A stretch of 44,923 nt of DNA, taken from Chlorobium sp. Its GTDB lineage: Bacteria; Bacteroidota; Chlorobiia; Chlorobiales; Chlorobiaceae. This document shows positions 1 through 10,512 of this stretch, one piece after another. Location of the stretch: contig SZXY01000126.1 in the NCBI GenBank assembly GCA_005843805.1, forward strand, positions 1-44,923. The letters run 5' to 3'. How positions within the stretch are numbered: the stretch's first letter is position 1; every line of letters starts with the position of its first letter. The notes below the pieces were generated by a model that did not search any database, had not been told where the DNA came from, and saw nothing but the letters and a program-made list of their open reading frames with translations. Both the position numbers and the translations under genes were made by a program.

Positions 1-1
1 T

Positions 2-793
2 ATCGCTGGCCAGACCTGGGATCTTGTTTCGTCACAGATTCCGTTTGTTGACGATCCTGCCATTATGTGGGCTGCCGGAAATATCGGCTCGCGTCACGCG
101 CAGTTGCGTCTCACCAAGGGATTTTCTGCCGGTGAAAAGAGTCGTATCGAGGTGGCTGCTGCAGCATCGAGAACTATCGGTGAGAAAAATTCCCTCAACA
201 TGGATACTGGCAAAGATGCCACAATGCCTACCATACAGGGAAGAGTTGCCTTGTCAACACCGATTTTTGCAAAAAATCACCCGGCAACCCTCGCCGTTTC
301 GGGTCATTACGGACAGGAGGAGTGGGACAGCAATAACACGGGCACACATAAAACACTCGATTCATGGTCATGCAATGCGGAGGCTTCAATGCCCCTCTGC
401 CCGAAATTCACACTGGCTGGAGAGTATTTTACCGGTACAAACCTCGACGACTACTGGGGTGGAATCTGGCAGGGAGTAAACAACAGCGTGCCAGTTGACC
501 CCAAGGAGATCCGATCCCACGGTGGATGGGCTGCTCTCCGATATGTCATGAACCCTTCGACCTCTTTCAGCATTGGAGCAGGCATGGATAACCCGAATGA
601 TGCGGATTTGCCAGTTCAAACCTCACCATTGACAGTTCGAACACTGAACCAGACTATCTTCGCCAATGTCATCAGCAAGATAACACCGAGTTTTATCCTC
701 GGCCTGCAGCTTGGGGAGTGGAGAACAGAGTACAAAAATGCGGCCACCAGCAATGTACTCAGGGCTCAAAGCTCAATGACCTACAAGTTTTAG
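2..793 (+). CDS. Outer-membrane porin-like protein, C-terminal part (5' end outside window)
   Basis: Frame is open from base 2 (IAGQTWDLVSSQIPFVDDPAIMWAAGN...) to TAG at 793; beta-barrel-like alternation and terminal ...SSMTYKF ending in Phe, typical of outer-membrane proteins. Confidence 0.65.
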   Translation: MAGQTWDLVSSQIPFVDDPAIMWAAGNIGSRHAQLRLTKGFSAGEKSRIEVAAAASRTIGEKNSLNMDTGKDATMPTIQGRVALSTPIFAKNHPATLAVSGHYGQEEWDSNNTGTHKTLDSWSCNAEASMPLCPKFTLAGEYFTGTNLDDYWGGIWQGVNNSVPVDPKEIRSHGGWAALRYVMNPSTSFSIGAGMDNPNDADLPVQTSPLTVRTLNQTIFANVISKITPSFILGLQLGEWRTEYKNAATSNVLRAQSSMTYKF

Positions 794-810
794 CGCAGAA
801 AAGGGAAAAA

Positions 811-929
811 GAGGAAAGATGGACTTTGTGGACGGCATGGACTTGGTGGACTTGGTGGACAAAATCCGCTGCTATCGTCCAAGTCGTCCATGTCGTCCAC
901 TCCGTCCACAAAGTCCACCCTCTTTCCTC
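811..929. repeat. Large imperfect inverted repeat built from GTGGACTT/GTCCA units
   Basis: GAGGAAAGA (811-819) pairs with TCTTTCCTC (921-929); TGGACTTTGTGGACGG (820-835) pairs with CCGTCCACAAAGTCCA (902-917); further TGGACTTGG / GTCCAAGTCGTCCA units inside. Confidence 0.85.
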
Positions 930-934
930 ACCCT

Positions 935-2746
935 TCACCTTATAACAATCTCACAGGGCATCACCGCGAGCATCTGAAACTGCCCTGTACTCATCAGCAT
1001 CTGGTAATAAGCAGCCATGGAAGCATACTGCTGCCCGGCATTGATCTCATGCAATACCTGCTTTTTGAGGGCAAACGCTATTTTCTCACTGAAGCTTGCT
1101 CCGCCCGAGCGCAAGAGAGATTCCAGCCAGGTTTTCTGCACTGGATAGAGCATGATGCGGGGTTTCTTTGTCATGTCCATTTTTGCAAGCTGTTGCGCTG
1201 CCTGAATGGCGTCAAAGAGTCCTCCGGTACGGTCAACGAGACCGGCCTTGATGGCACGGCTTCCTGTCCAGACCCTTCCTCCGGCAACCGAGTCAACAGC
1301 GGCGATGCGCATCTTTCTCGATGCGGCAACCTTGCTGATAAAATCATTATAAACCTCGCCGGATGCGGCAACGAATTTATTGTACGCCTCTCCTTCAAGC
1401 GGCTTGAAAGGGGTGTTGGCATCGGCGTAGCGGCCCCGTGTCACAACCGTGCGACCAAGACCGATTTTGTCTGCGGCAGCCCTGATGTTTGGTTTAAGGG
1501 CATAGACACCAATAGAGCCGGTAATGGTGAGCGGTTCGGCAATAATGGTTTTACCTGCAAGGGCTGCCATATAGCCGCCGGAAGCGGCAACACCGGACAT
1601 GGAGACGACGAGTGGTTTCTTAACCGCTGCGGAGTCGAGCATCTGCAGCATGTCGGCAGAGGCAAGGGCGTCGCCACCGGGACTGTCGATGCGCAGCACA
1701 ATGGCTTTGACCTTTTTATCCTCCAATGCCCCATCAATTGAGTTTTTCACGGTTTCGACATCAATGCCTTCACTAAGCCCGGCAGCAGACTCTGGAGCTG
1801 AACGGACAATGGTGCCGGAAAGCGTTATCACGGCGATGCGCTCATCACTCTCCGGCTTGCGGGGCCATTCAACGGCGGAGCGGTAATCAATGGCGCTGAC
1901 CATTACATCGCTGTCGCTTGTAGGTTCCTTGCCGGTTATTTTTCTGGTAAACGCACGTTCTACCTCCCAGAACGAGGATTCGGAGTCAACCAGTCCGAGA
2001 CTTTTGGCCTTGCTGGCCGACATGAGGGCTGTACCATTGATGATCGCCTCAAAAGCGTCACGGGTAATGCCCCGCCGCTTCGAAGCGTAGAGCAGGTAAT
2101 CTTCAAAGACCTCATCAAGAAGGGCATTGATCTCTTCGAAGTACTCCTTGCTTGGCCCGGTTCTTGTAAACGGCTCTATACCGCTCTTGTACTTTTTCCA
2201 CTGCGCGGCCTGAAACTCAACGCCTATTTTGCCGAGCGGCGTAGTATAAAAAAGCGTTTCAGCCTTCAGTCCATCGAGCAGGAGAAATCCTCCGCGTTCT
2301 AAAATTATGGAGTCACATGCCGTAGCAAGCAGGTAATCGCTGTCTTCGGCAGAATGAAGAAAGGCGGTCACTTTTTTACCCCCTTTCCGAACCTTTTCAA
2401 TAGCCTCTCGCACCTGGGTAATTTTGGCGGGAGTTGTATGCAGCCCTCCAATATCGAGCAGCAGCTCTTCTACCCGATTGTCACGGGTTGCGTGATCCAG
2501 AATAAAGAGCAGCTCCTGCAATGAGAGTGGTTCACGGGAAGGGAGAAAGGGCAGCGAAGAGTTTTCGCGAATTTCATTGAGGGCGCCGCCAAGCGGCACT
2601 GTCAGCACAAAACGGTCAGGCAGGGAGTGTGAGGGGCGCAAAAACCAGAACAATCCAACAAGCAGAACCGGAATGATGAGAAGAGCAAGACACCCTGTTC
2701 GGAAACATCCCCACTTTTTTTTTGGCATGGCACTATTGTTATTCAT
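935..2746 (-). CDS. sppA: Signal peptide peptidase SppA, long (67K-type) form
   Basis: 603 aa; N-terminal TM segment, duplicated S49 domains, SPGGDALAS and VAASGGYMAALAG catalytic motifs. Confidence 0.92.
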   Translation of the reverse strand: MNNNSAMPKKKWGCFRTGCLALLIIPVLLVGLFWFLRPSHSLPDRFVLTVPLGGALNEIRENSSLPFLPSREPLSLQELLFILDHATRDNRVEELLLDIGGLHTTPAKITQVREAIEKVRKGGKKVTAFLHSAEDSDYLLATACDSIILERGGFLLLDGLKAETLFYTTPLGKIGVEFQAAQWKKYKSGIEPFTRTGPSKEYFEEINALLDEVFEDYLLYASKRRGITRDAFEAIINGTALMSASKAKSLGLVDSESSFWEVERAFTRKITGKEPTSDSDVMVSAIDYRSAVEWPRKPESDERIAVITLSGTIVRSAPESAAGLSEGIDVETVKNSIDGALEDKKVKAIVLRIDSPGGDALASADMLQMLDSAAVKKPLVVSMSGVAASGGYMAALAGKTIIAEPLTITGSIGVYALKPNIRAAADKIGLGRTVVTRGRYADANTPFKPLEGEAYNKFVAASGEVYNDFISKVAASRKMRIAAVDSVAGGRVWTGSRAIKAGLVDRTGGLFDAIQAAQQLAKMDMTKKPRIMLYPVQKTWLESLLRSGGASFSEKIAFALKKQVLHEINAGQQYASMAAYYQMLMSTGQFQMLAVMPCEIVIR

Positions 2747-3722
2747 AAAGAAGACAGCTTACCTGGTGTCCATTATTATTATCGAGTACTCTCAGTTTTG
2801 GCTCCCGAAGCCGGCACTCTGCCGTCGCTGAGGGACAACGAGGATGAAAGGTACATCCTGAAAGATCATTCAGGGGGCCAGGCAAATCACCGTTCAACAA
2901 AATCCGCTCTTTTTTTGCGCCTGGTTCAGGATTGGGAATGGCCGACAGAAGCGCTTTTGTATAGGGATGCTTCGGATTGGCATAGAGTTCCGTTGAATCC
3001 GCGATCTCGACAATTTTGCCGAGATACATGACCGCAACCCGGTCGGAAATATATTCAACCACTGACAGGTCATGGGCGATAAAGAGATAGGTCAATCCAA
3101 GATCACGCTGAAGATCCTTGAGCAGGTTGATGATCTGCGACTGGATCGAGACGTCAAGCGCGGAAACAGGTTCATCGCAGATAATGAATTCAGGGTTGAC
3201 CGCCAGCGCCCTTGCTATACCGATCCGCTGCCGCTGCCCTCCTGAAAATTCATGCGGATAGCGGTTGAAATACTCCCTGCTCAAACCAACGACATCAAGC
3301 AGCTCCTCAATCCGCTTCCGTGCGGCACTCCCGCGAGCTATGCCATGAACAAGCAAAACCTCTCCAAGCATCTGGCCAACCGTCAGGCGGGGGTTAAGGG
3401 AACCGAACGGATCCTGGAAAATCATCTGAATCTTTTTGCGAAGGGAACGGAACTGGCGATTGCCTATCGTGGAAATATCGCATCCTTCGAACTCAATCTT
3501 TCCCGATACAGTTGAGTGACCAAGTCGAACAAGAGCCCTTCCAAGTGTGGTCTTGCCACAACCGGATTCACCGACAAGACCAAGAGTCTCGCCCTTGAAA
3601 ACATCAAAGGAAACGTTGTTAACAACAGGAATAGCAACAGCTTTTCCCATTATGCCGTTCTTTTTTCCAGCAAAATGCACCCGCAAGTCGCTGACTGAGA
3701 GTAACCGCCTTTGATCCTTCAT
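2739..3722 (-). CDS. Oligopeptide/dipeptide ABC transporter ATP-binding protein (DppF/OppF-like)
   Basis: Walker A GESGCGKTTLG, signature SGGQRQRIGIARAL, Walker B FIICDEPVSALD, C-terminal oligopeptide-binding Cys motif. Start chosen at MKDQRRLLSV; the ORF extends to 3866 but would then overlap rsmI. Overlaps sppA by 8 nt. Confidence 0.88.
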   Translation of the reverse strand: MKDQRRLLSVSDLRVHFAGKKNGIMGKAVAIPVVNNVSFDVFKGETLGLVGESGCGKTTLGRALVRLGHSTVSGKIEFEGCDISTIGNRQFRSLRKKIQMIFQDPFGSLNPRLTVGQMLGEVLLVHGIARGSAARKRIEELLDVVGLSREYFNRYPHEFSGGQRQRIGIARALAVNPEFIICDEPVSALDVSIQSQIINLLKDLQRDLGLTYLFIAHDLSVVEYISDRVAVMYLGKIVEIADSTELYANPKHPYTKALLSAIPNPEPGAKKERILLNGDLPGPLNDLSGCTFHPRCPSATAECRLREPKLRVLDNNNGHQVSCLLYE

Positions 3723-3814
3723 CTTTGCCTGAACGCTGTTTATCGTATTTTTATTATTATATACTAAAACCATTGTGAATCTACCATAACAAACCCGTCG
3801 TTCAAGCGTCTCTT

Positions 3815-4555
3815 TTGCCCTTGCAGACTGAACATTTACATAACGGAACACTTTACGTTGTTGCAACGCCTCTTGGCAATCTTGAAGACATTACCCTGAG
3901 AGCCATAAAAACCCTTCAGCAATGCGGGGCAATCGCCTGTGAAGATACACGCCGGGCTTCGATTCTGCTCCGGCATCTCGAAATTACGGGCAAAAGACTC
4001 ATCAGTTATCACAACTATAATGAGCCGAAAGCCATTGGCCAGATTATAGCCCTGCTTGAAGAGGGTACCGATGTCTCACTCATCACCGATGCAGGAACTC
4101 CGGTGATAAGCGATCCCGGATATGCGATGCTTCACGCTCTTTATGAACGGGGTCTCAAGGTTATCCCGATCCCTGGACCATGTGCAATGACAGCAGCACT
4201 CTCTGCATGTCCGCTTCCGGTCAACAACTTTTTTTTCGCAGGTTTTCTGCCACATAAAAAAGGTCGTAAAAGCCGTCTTGAATACCTCGTCGCTCTGAAC
4301 GCAACGTTCGTCATCTATGAATCCCCTTACAGAATAATGAAGCTCCTTGACGAGCTCGGCAACATTATGCCGGATGCAGAGCTTTTTGTCGGACGGGAGA
4401 TGACAAAAATATATGAAGAGTATCTGACCGGAACCATTGAAGAGATACGCATGCAGCTTGCCGACGGCAAAACAAGGGGGGAATTTGTAGTCATTGTTCA
4501 CCCACCCGGAAAAAAAACAACAAAATCAGAAGAGTACCATGCAGATCATCACTGA
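3815..4555 (+). CDS. rsmI: 16S rRNA (cytidine1402-2'-O)-methyltransferase
   Basis: [39 protein letters not shown]..., [36 protein letters not shown] motifs; probable TTG start. Confidence 0.93.
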   Translation: MPLQTEHLHNGTLYVVATPLGNLEDITLRAIKTLQQCGAIACEDTRRASILLRHLEITGKRLISYHNYNEPKAIGQIIALLEEGTDVSLITDAGTPVISDPGYAMLHALYERGLKVIPIPGPCAMTAALSACPLPVNNFFFAGFLPHKKGRKSRLEYLVALNATFVIYESPYRIMKLLDELGNIMPDAELFVGREMTKIYEEYLTGTIEEIRMQLADGKTRGEFVVIVHPPGKKTTKSEEYHADHH

Positions 4556-5390
4556 ACCCCGGCAAATGCAGGCCATTGCCGAAAAGCTGCGGCTCAACCG
4601 GCAGCTCATCGGCGTTGTCATGACCATGGGCGCATTGCACGAAGGGCATCTCAGCCTTGTAAAGCTGGCTCAAGAGACTGCGGGAATCGTTATTCTCACG
4701 ATTTTCGTCAACCCCAGGCAGTTCGGAGTCAATGAAGATCTTCACCGTTACCCGAAACCATTCGAGAAAGATCTCTCTTTGGCCAAGGCGGCTGGTGTCG
4801 ACTATCTTTTCGCTCCTGAAGCTGGAAGCATCTACCCGGAAAACTATCAGACGACCATCGAGTGCGGCGCTCTGGCTGAACGATTCGAAGGTGCACTGAG
4901 ACCAGGCCATTTCAGCGGTGTGGTTACCGTTGTGACGAAACTGTTCAATATCACGAAACCAAACATTGCGATATTCGGCGAAAAGGATGCGCAGCAGCTT
5001 GCCATTATCAGGCAGCTTGTTGACGACCTCAATATGGATATAAAAATTATAGGCGCCCCGATTGTCAGGGATGAAACCGGACTGGCCGTAAGTTCAAGAA
5101 ACAGCTACCTCTCAAGCCAGGAACGCAATGCCGCCACTATTCTTTACCAGGGAATCTGCCATGCCGCAAGAAGAGTTGCAGATCAGGAAAGAGACCTTCG
5201 GGCTATTGCCTGCGAGATAGAACAGATGATCCGCTCAACAGAAGGATGCCGCCCCGATTATGTGAGCTTCGTCGATGAAAAAACATTCAACCCTGTCGAA
5301 ATCGCCGAGGCAGGAAAAGAGTATCGGCTGCTTCTTGCGGCCTGGTCGGGAACGGTAAGACTTATTGACAACGCCAAAATCCTGGGCTGA
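4539..5390 (+). CDS. panC: Pantothenate synthetase
   Basis: [66 protein letters not shown] motifs; ATG at 4539 overlaps rsmI 3' end. Confidence 0.95.
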   Translation: MQIITEPRQMQAIAEKLRLNRQLIGVVMTMGALHEGHLSLVKLAQETAGIVILTIFVNPRQFGVNEDLHRYPKPFEKDLSLAKAAGVDYLFAPEAGSIYPENYQTTIECGALAERFEGALRPGHFSGVVTVVTKLFNITKPNIAIFGEKDAQQLAIIRQLVDDLNMDIKIIGAPIVRDETGLAVSSRNSYLSSQERNAATILYQGICHAARRVADQERDLRAIACEIEQMIRSTEGCRPDYVSFVDEKTFNPVEIAEAGKEYRLLLAAWSGTVRLIDNAKILG

Positions 5391-5572
5391 GGACGGAGAG
5401 CAGATCATAGGTTACTGGAAACCACTTTTTTGTGTTATATTTCGGGACAAGATTTATTGCAGAAAGATGGCTATGAAACGCTGAAATCTTCACCAAAGAA
5501 AGGCCGGAAAAGATCCATGTATGCATGAAAAAAGTCTGAAAGCATTTTTATCACTATTATAAAACGAGTTAC

Positions 5573-7753
5573 ATGATTATTAACAAAGAAATCGATCTTG
5601 GCAACGGGAAGATAATCTCCATTGAAACCGGTAAAATGGCAAAACAGGCCGACGGTGCTGTTGTTGTTCGCCTTGGTGACACTATGGTACTGGCAACGGT
5701 TGTATCAAGCAAAAAAACACCTCCACCTAACCAGGATTTCTTTCCTCTCCAGGTTGAATACCGCGAAAAATATTCGGCTGCAGGCAAGTTTCCCGGTGGA
5801 TTTTTCAAGCGTGAAAGCCGCCCCTCCGAGAAAGAAATTCTTTCAGCAAGATTGATCGACCGTGCACTCAGACCTCTTTTTCCTGATGGCTACCTTTATG
5901 AAACCCAGATTATCATAACGGTTATCTCTTCTGACCAGATCAATGATTCCGATGTACTCGGCGGACTGGCTGCTTCAGCCGCAATCATGGTCTCCGACAT
6001 TCCTTTTCATAACGCGATGTCCGAAGTCCGGGTTGGCAGAATTGACGGTCTTTATGTCATCAATCCTGATACCAATGAGCTTGCCAAGAGTGATATTGAT
6101 ATCTGTATCGGTGGCACAGAAGATACCATCTGCATGCTTGAAGGAGAGATGAAAGAGATTTCCGAGGCTGAGATGCTTCAAGCCATCAAGTTCGGGCACG
6201 ATGCAATAAAAAAACTTTGTGCCATCCAGAACGAACTGGCAGCAGAAGTGGCAAAACCAGCTCGCCCATTTGTATCAAAAGAAATCCCGGCAGATCTCAC
6301 AGAAGTTGTGCGTGAGCTTTGCGAAACACGTCTCAAAGCACTCGCCTATACCCCGCTCAAAAAGGAAGATCGTGCTGACCAGACCGCGCTCATCTACCGC
6401 CAGACAACCGAGTTTACCCTTGAGCACTTCAATGCGGTGATCAGCAATGAGGATATCCAGGCAGAGCCATCAAAAGCGCTCTATCTGAACCCGCATATCA
6501 TTGAAGAACAGATTCACTCCGTCGAGAAGAGAGTTATGCGCCACATGATTCTCGATGACGCAAAACGCCTTGACGGCAGAGCGCTCGACCAGGTTCGTCC
6601 TATCACCATTGAACTTGGCATCATCCCGAGAGCCCACGGTTCAGCACTCTTCACCAGGGGAGAGACCCAGGCGCTTGTAACCATTACCCTCGGCACCAAG
6701 AAAGACGCCCAGTCGGTTGATACCCTGACGAACAATGCCGACAAAAAATTCATGCTTCATTACAATTTCCCTCCCTTCTGCGTCGGCGAAGTCGGAAGAC
6801 TCGGCAGCATCGGGCGCAGGGAAATCGGTCACGGCAACCTTGCTGAACGATCAATTAAAATGGTTGCTCCAACCGATGAGGAGTTCCCCTATACCATCCG
6901 CATCGTTTCTGACATTCTCGAATCGAATGGCTCCTCCTCCATGGCCTCCGTCTGCGGAGGAACGCTTGCTCTGATGGATGGAGGTATCCCGATCCGCAAA
7001 CCGGTATCAGGCATCGCCATGGGCCTTATCAAGGAAGGTGATAAATATGCTGTCCTGTCCGACATTCTCGGCAACGAAGATCATCTTGGAGATATGGATT
7101 TCAAGGTATCGGGTACCAGAGATGGCATCACGGCCTGCCAGATGGACATCAAGATCGACGGACTTGACTACCATATTCTTGAAAATGCGCTGGAACAGGC
7201 ACGCAAAGGGCGTCTCCATATTCTCAATGAAATGGAAAAGGCCATTCCATCCTCACGTCTTGAGCTTGCAAACTTTGCTCCAAAACTTACCTCCATCAAA
7301 GTCCCGATCGATACCATCGGCATGATTATCGGCAAGGGTGGAGAGACCATTCGCAGCATTACCGAGGAGACCGGTGCAGAAATCAACATCGAGGACGACG
7401 GCACCGTCACCATTGCCTGCTCAACCAGCGAAGGAACAAACGCCGCACTTGCGACAATAAAAAGCCTCATTGCCAAACCTGAAGTTGGCACGGTCTACAT
7501 TGGCAAGGTTCGTGACGTCCGTGATGAACTTGGCGCCTTTGTAGAGTTCCTGCCCAAAACCGATGGCCTTGTACACATCTCAGAAATATCGAGTACAAGA
7601 GTCACAAAGGTGAGCGATCACCTGAAAGTCGGTGACAAGGTCAAGGTTAAACTGGTTGATGTCCGCAAGGATCCCCGTACCGGCAAAACCCGCTTTGCCC
7701 TTTCAATCAAGGCTGTGGAAAATGAACCTGAACCCGGCAAAGAGAACAACTGA
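5573..7753 (+). CDS. pnp: Polyribonucleotide nucleotidyltransferase
   Basis: Two RNase PH domains, KH domain ([28 protein letters not shown]) and S1 domain at C-terminus. Confidence 0.97.
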   Translation: MIINKEIDLGNGKIISIETGKMAKQADGAVVVRLGDTMVLATVVSSKKTPPPNQDFFPLQVEYREKYSAAGKFPGGFFKRESRPSEKEILSARLIDRALRPLFPDGYLYETQIIITVISSDQINDSDVLGGLAASAAIMVSDIPFHNAMSEVRVGRIDGLYVINPDTNELAKSDIDICIGGTEDTICMLEGEMKEISEAEMLQAIKFGHDAIKKLCAIQNELAAEVAKPARPFVSKEIPADLTEVVRELCETRLKALAYTPLKKEDRADQTALIYRQTTEFTLEHFNAVISNEDIQAEPSKALYLNPHIIEEQIHSVEKRVMRHMILDDAKRLDGRALDQVRPITIELGIIPRAHGSALFTRGETQALVTITLGTKKDAQSVDTLTNNADKKFMLHYNFPPFCVGEVGRLGSIGRREIGHGNLAERSIKMVAPTDEEFPYTIRIVSDILESNGSSSMASVCGGTLALMDGGIPIRKPVSGIAMGLIKEGDKYAVLSDILGNEDHLGDMDFKVSGTRDGITACQMDIKIDGLDYHILENALEQARKGRLHILNEMEKAIPSSRLELANFAPKLTSIKVPIDTIGMIIGKGGETIRSITEETGAEINIEDDGTVTIACSTSEGTNAALATIKSLIAKPEVGTVYIGKVRDVRDELGAFVEFLPKTDGLVHISEISSTRVTKVSDHLKVGDKVKVKLVDVRKDPRTGKTRFALSIKAVENEPEPGKENN

Positions 7754-7770
7754 GATTGACGCTTCCCCGG

Positions 7771-7804
7771 AAAAGCAGTGCAGAGTAACTTGCACTGCTT
7801 TTTT
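7771..7804 (+). terminator. Intrinsic terminator after pnp
   Basis: AAAAGCAGTGCA (7771-7782) / TGCACTGCTTTT (7791-7802), 12-bp perfect stem followed by T-run. Confidence 0.85.
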
Positions 7805-7888
7805 ATTGATTCCGTTTCATTCATTCAGGCAGAAGAATGAAGGAGTCGGAACGAATGTCAGGAGTACTACGTAATTCATCAAGAAACC

Positions 7889-10324
7889 ATGAAATACGAA
7901 TTTTCAACTATAGAAAGAAAATGGCAGGCCAGGTGGCAGGAACATAATACCTTCGCAACAGGGTCAGAAGCCGATAAACCGAAATTCTACATTCTCGACA
8001 TGTTTCCCTACCCAAGCGGAACAGGACTTCATGTCGGTCATCTCGAAGGTTACACCGCATCAGATATCACTGCACGCTACAAACGAAGCTGCGGCTATAA
8101 TGTGCTGCACCCTATGGGATGGGACGCTTTCGGACTGCCGGCAGAGCAGTTCGCCATAAAAACAGGTACACACCCTAAAACCACCACTGAACACAATATC
8201 AGGAGCTTCAAGGAGACCTTGCAGGCTATGGGTTTCTCCTACGACTGGTCGAGGGAGATCAATACCACCGATCCCGGATATTTCAAGTGGACACAATGGA
8301 TTTTTCTCCAGCTCTACGATCGCGGGCTGGCATATATGTCGGAAGTTGATGTCAACTGGTGCGAAGAGCTCAAGACAGTGTTGGCAAACGAGGAGGTTGA
8401 AGAAAAAATTGCCGCTGGTTATACCGTCATGCGCCGTCCTCTTCGGCAGTGGGTGCTGAAAATCACCGCTTATGCCGAACGCCTGCTGGCAGATCTCGAC
8501 GAACTGGAGTGGCCGGAGAATGTCAAACAGATGCAGCGCAACTGGATTGGACGTTCGGAAGGCACAGAAATTGACTTTGAACTCCGATGTCACAACCGCA
8601 AGCTGAAAGTCTATACAACAAGACCCGACACTCTCTTCGGCGCCACCTATCTGGTCATTTCACCCGAACATCCGCTTGCTGAAAAACTTGCCACTGCAGA
8701 GCAGCTTGTCGAGGTTAAAAATTATATCAGTCGGGCAAAGCTTAAAACCGAGCTTGAGCGGACTGGACTGCAAAAAGAAAAAACCGGTGTCTTCAGCGGT
8801 TCATACGCCATAAACCCGGCAACAGGAGAACCTCTTCCGGTCTGGATCTCTGACTTTGTGCTGACAAGCTACGGTACAGGAGCCATCATGTCGGTTCCGG
8901 CCCACGACCAGAGGGACTGGGAGTTTGCCAAACAATACAACCTCCCTGTCATCGAGGTCATCAAAAGTCCGCATGATGTCAACGAGAAAGTTTTTGAAGA
9001 GAAGGAGAGCATCTGCGTCAACTCCTCCAACAGCGAGGTAACGCTGGACGGACTTTCTTTCAGTGATGCTTTTGATCGCATGGCCTCCTGGCTTGAGAGA
9101 AAAAAACTGGGTGAAAGAAAGGTCAACTATAAACTCCGCGACTGGATATTCAGCCGCCAGCGCTACTGGGGAGAGCCGATCCCCATCAAGCATTACGAAG
9201 ACGGAACACTGCGCACGGAAACCAACCTTCCTCTCGTTCTTCCAGAGGTCGAAGCCTATCACCCTTCTTCCACCGGAGAATCACCCCTGGCCAACATTAA
9301 GCACTGGCTCTACGGAAACGATGAACACGGCTCTTTCAGAAGAGAGACAAACACCATGCCTCAATGGGCAGGAAGCTGCTGGTACTACCTCCGCTTTATC
9401 GATCCTGACAATAGAGAGAAGCTGATCGACCAGGAAAAAGAAAAGTACTGGATGAATGTTGACCTCTATATAGGCGGGGCTGAACATGCTGTGCTTCACC
9501 TGCTCTATGCACGTTTCTGGCACAAGGTACTCTTCGACATTGGAGTTGTCAGCACGAGGGAGCCATTCAGGAAGCTCTTCAACCAGGGTATGATTCTTGG
9601 TGAAGACAATGAGAAAATGTCGAAATCACGCGGCAATGTCATTCCGGCAGACGATGTCCTCAAGAACTACGGCGCCGATGCCGTGCGCCTCTATGAGATG
9701 TTTCTTGGCCCCCTTGAACAGGTCAAGCCTTGGAACACCAATGGCATTGAAGGCGTAAGCCGTTTTCTGTCGAAAGTATGGCGACTGGTCTATCCTCTCG
9801 ACAAAAACGCTCCTGACGGGGAGGGAACGCCCTCAAAACTCTCTTCCGGTGCGATGTCGGAAGAGCTGCAGAGACGCATGCATAAAACCATTAAAAAAGT
9901 CGGAGAAGACACCGAAAATCTCAAATTCAATACCGCCATCGCCGAGATGATGGTCTTTGTCAACGAACTGCAGAAAGCAGGATGCAATAACCGCGAAGCT
10001 GTCGAAACCCTGCTTCTCCTCGTTGCACCCTACGCTCCGCACATTGCCGAGGAACTCTGGGAAGCCATTGGTTACACCTCATCGATCAGCTTGCAGCCGT
10101 TTCCCGCATTTAACCCGGAACTGGTCGAAGACAGCGTTTTGACCATTGCCGTACAGGTTAACGGAAAACTCCGAGGTACCTTTACAGCTCCGGCAAAAAG
10201 CCCGAAAGAGTTGCTTCTTGAAGAGGCAAAAAAGGTAGAATCGGTCATTAAATTCCTCGAAGGAAAAACAATTGTTCGTGAAATTGTCATTGTGGACAAA
10301 CTTGTGAATTTTGCCGTAAAATAA
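7889..10324 (+). CDS. leuS: Leucyl-tRNA synthetase
   Basis: FPYPSGTGLHVGHLEGY (HIGH), NEKMSKSRGNV (KMSKS), editing domain TRPDTLFGATY. Confidence 0.97.
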   Translation: MKYEFSTIERKWQARWQEHNTFATGSEADKPKFYILDMFPYPSGTGLHVGHLEGYTASDITARYKRSCGYNVLHPMGWDAFGLPAEQFAIKTGTHPKTTTEHNIRSFKETLQAMGFSYDWSREINTTDPGYFKWTQWIFLQLYDRGLAYMSEVDVNWCEELKTVLANEEVEEKIAAGYTVMRRPLRQWVLKITAYAERLLADLDELEWPENVKQMQRNWIGRSEGTEIDFELRCHNRKLKVYTTRPDTLFGATYLVISPEHPLAEKLATAEQLVEVKNYISRAKLKTELERTGLQKEKTGVFSGSYAINPATGEPLPVWISDFVLTSYGTGAIMSVPAHDQRDWEFAKQYNLPVIEVIKSPHDVNEKVFEEKESICVNSSNSEVTLDGLSFSDAFDRMASWLERKKLGERKVNYKLRDWIFSRQRYWGEPIPIKHYEDGTLRTETNLPLVLPEVEAYHPSSTGESPLANIKHWLYGNDEHGSFRRETNTMPQWAGSCWYYLRFIDPDNREKLIDQEKEKYWMNVDLYIGGAEHAVLHLLYARFWHKVLFDIGVVSTREPFRKLFNQGMILGEDNEKMSKSRGNVIPADDVLKNYGADAVRLYEMFLGPLEQVKPWNTNGIEGVSRFLSKVWRLVYPLDKNAPDGEGTPSKLSSGAMSEELQRRMHKTIKKVGEDTENLKFNTAIAEMMVFVNELQKAGCNNREAVETLLLLVAPYAPHIAEELWEAIGYTSSISLQPFPAFNPELVEDSVLTIAVQVNGKLRGTFTAPAKSPKELLLEEAKKVESVIKFLEGKTIVREIVIVDKLVNFAVK

Positions 10325-10512
10325 TATAGAGGAATACAAAGAAAGCAAGGCCTTGCATGTCACAATCATTGACAAGAAGATTTTTTTTATGTAAACTAAC
10401 ATGTCTCTCTATCCGGCATTTTTTTCTCCGAGTCAAACGGTTATTTTCTATGTCTGCAAACACCTGTGGTGGGGGCAATATTCTTTTTTTCAACACATAA
10501 AACCTGGTATCA

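Noticed and set aside
718-945. 75-aa ORF with WTLWTAWTWWTWWT...VVHVVHSVHKVH repeats
   Set aside because: It is a translation of the GTGGACTT/GTCCA inverted repeat in a frame overlapping the porin 3' end; no independent coding evidence.
890-1741. 283-aa ORF antisense to sppA
   Set aside because: Fully antisense to a well-supported SppA; composition (many Cys/His/Asn) is typical of a shadow ORF and no domain is recognisable.
8060-8593. 177-aa ORF antisense to leuS (and similar long antisense ORFs in panC, lpxC, acs, lpxK, rpe)
   Set aside because: Shadow ORFs opposite strongly supported core genes.
10345-10356. Perfect 12-bp palindrome GCAAGGCCTTGC between leuS and acs
   Set aside because: Short, no T-tract or second copy seen; could be chance or a minor regulatory site, not supportable.
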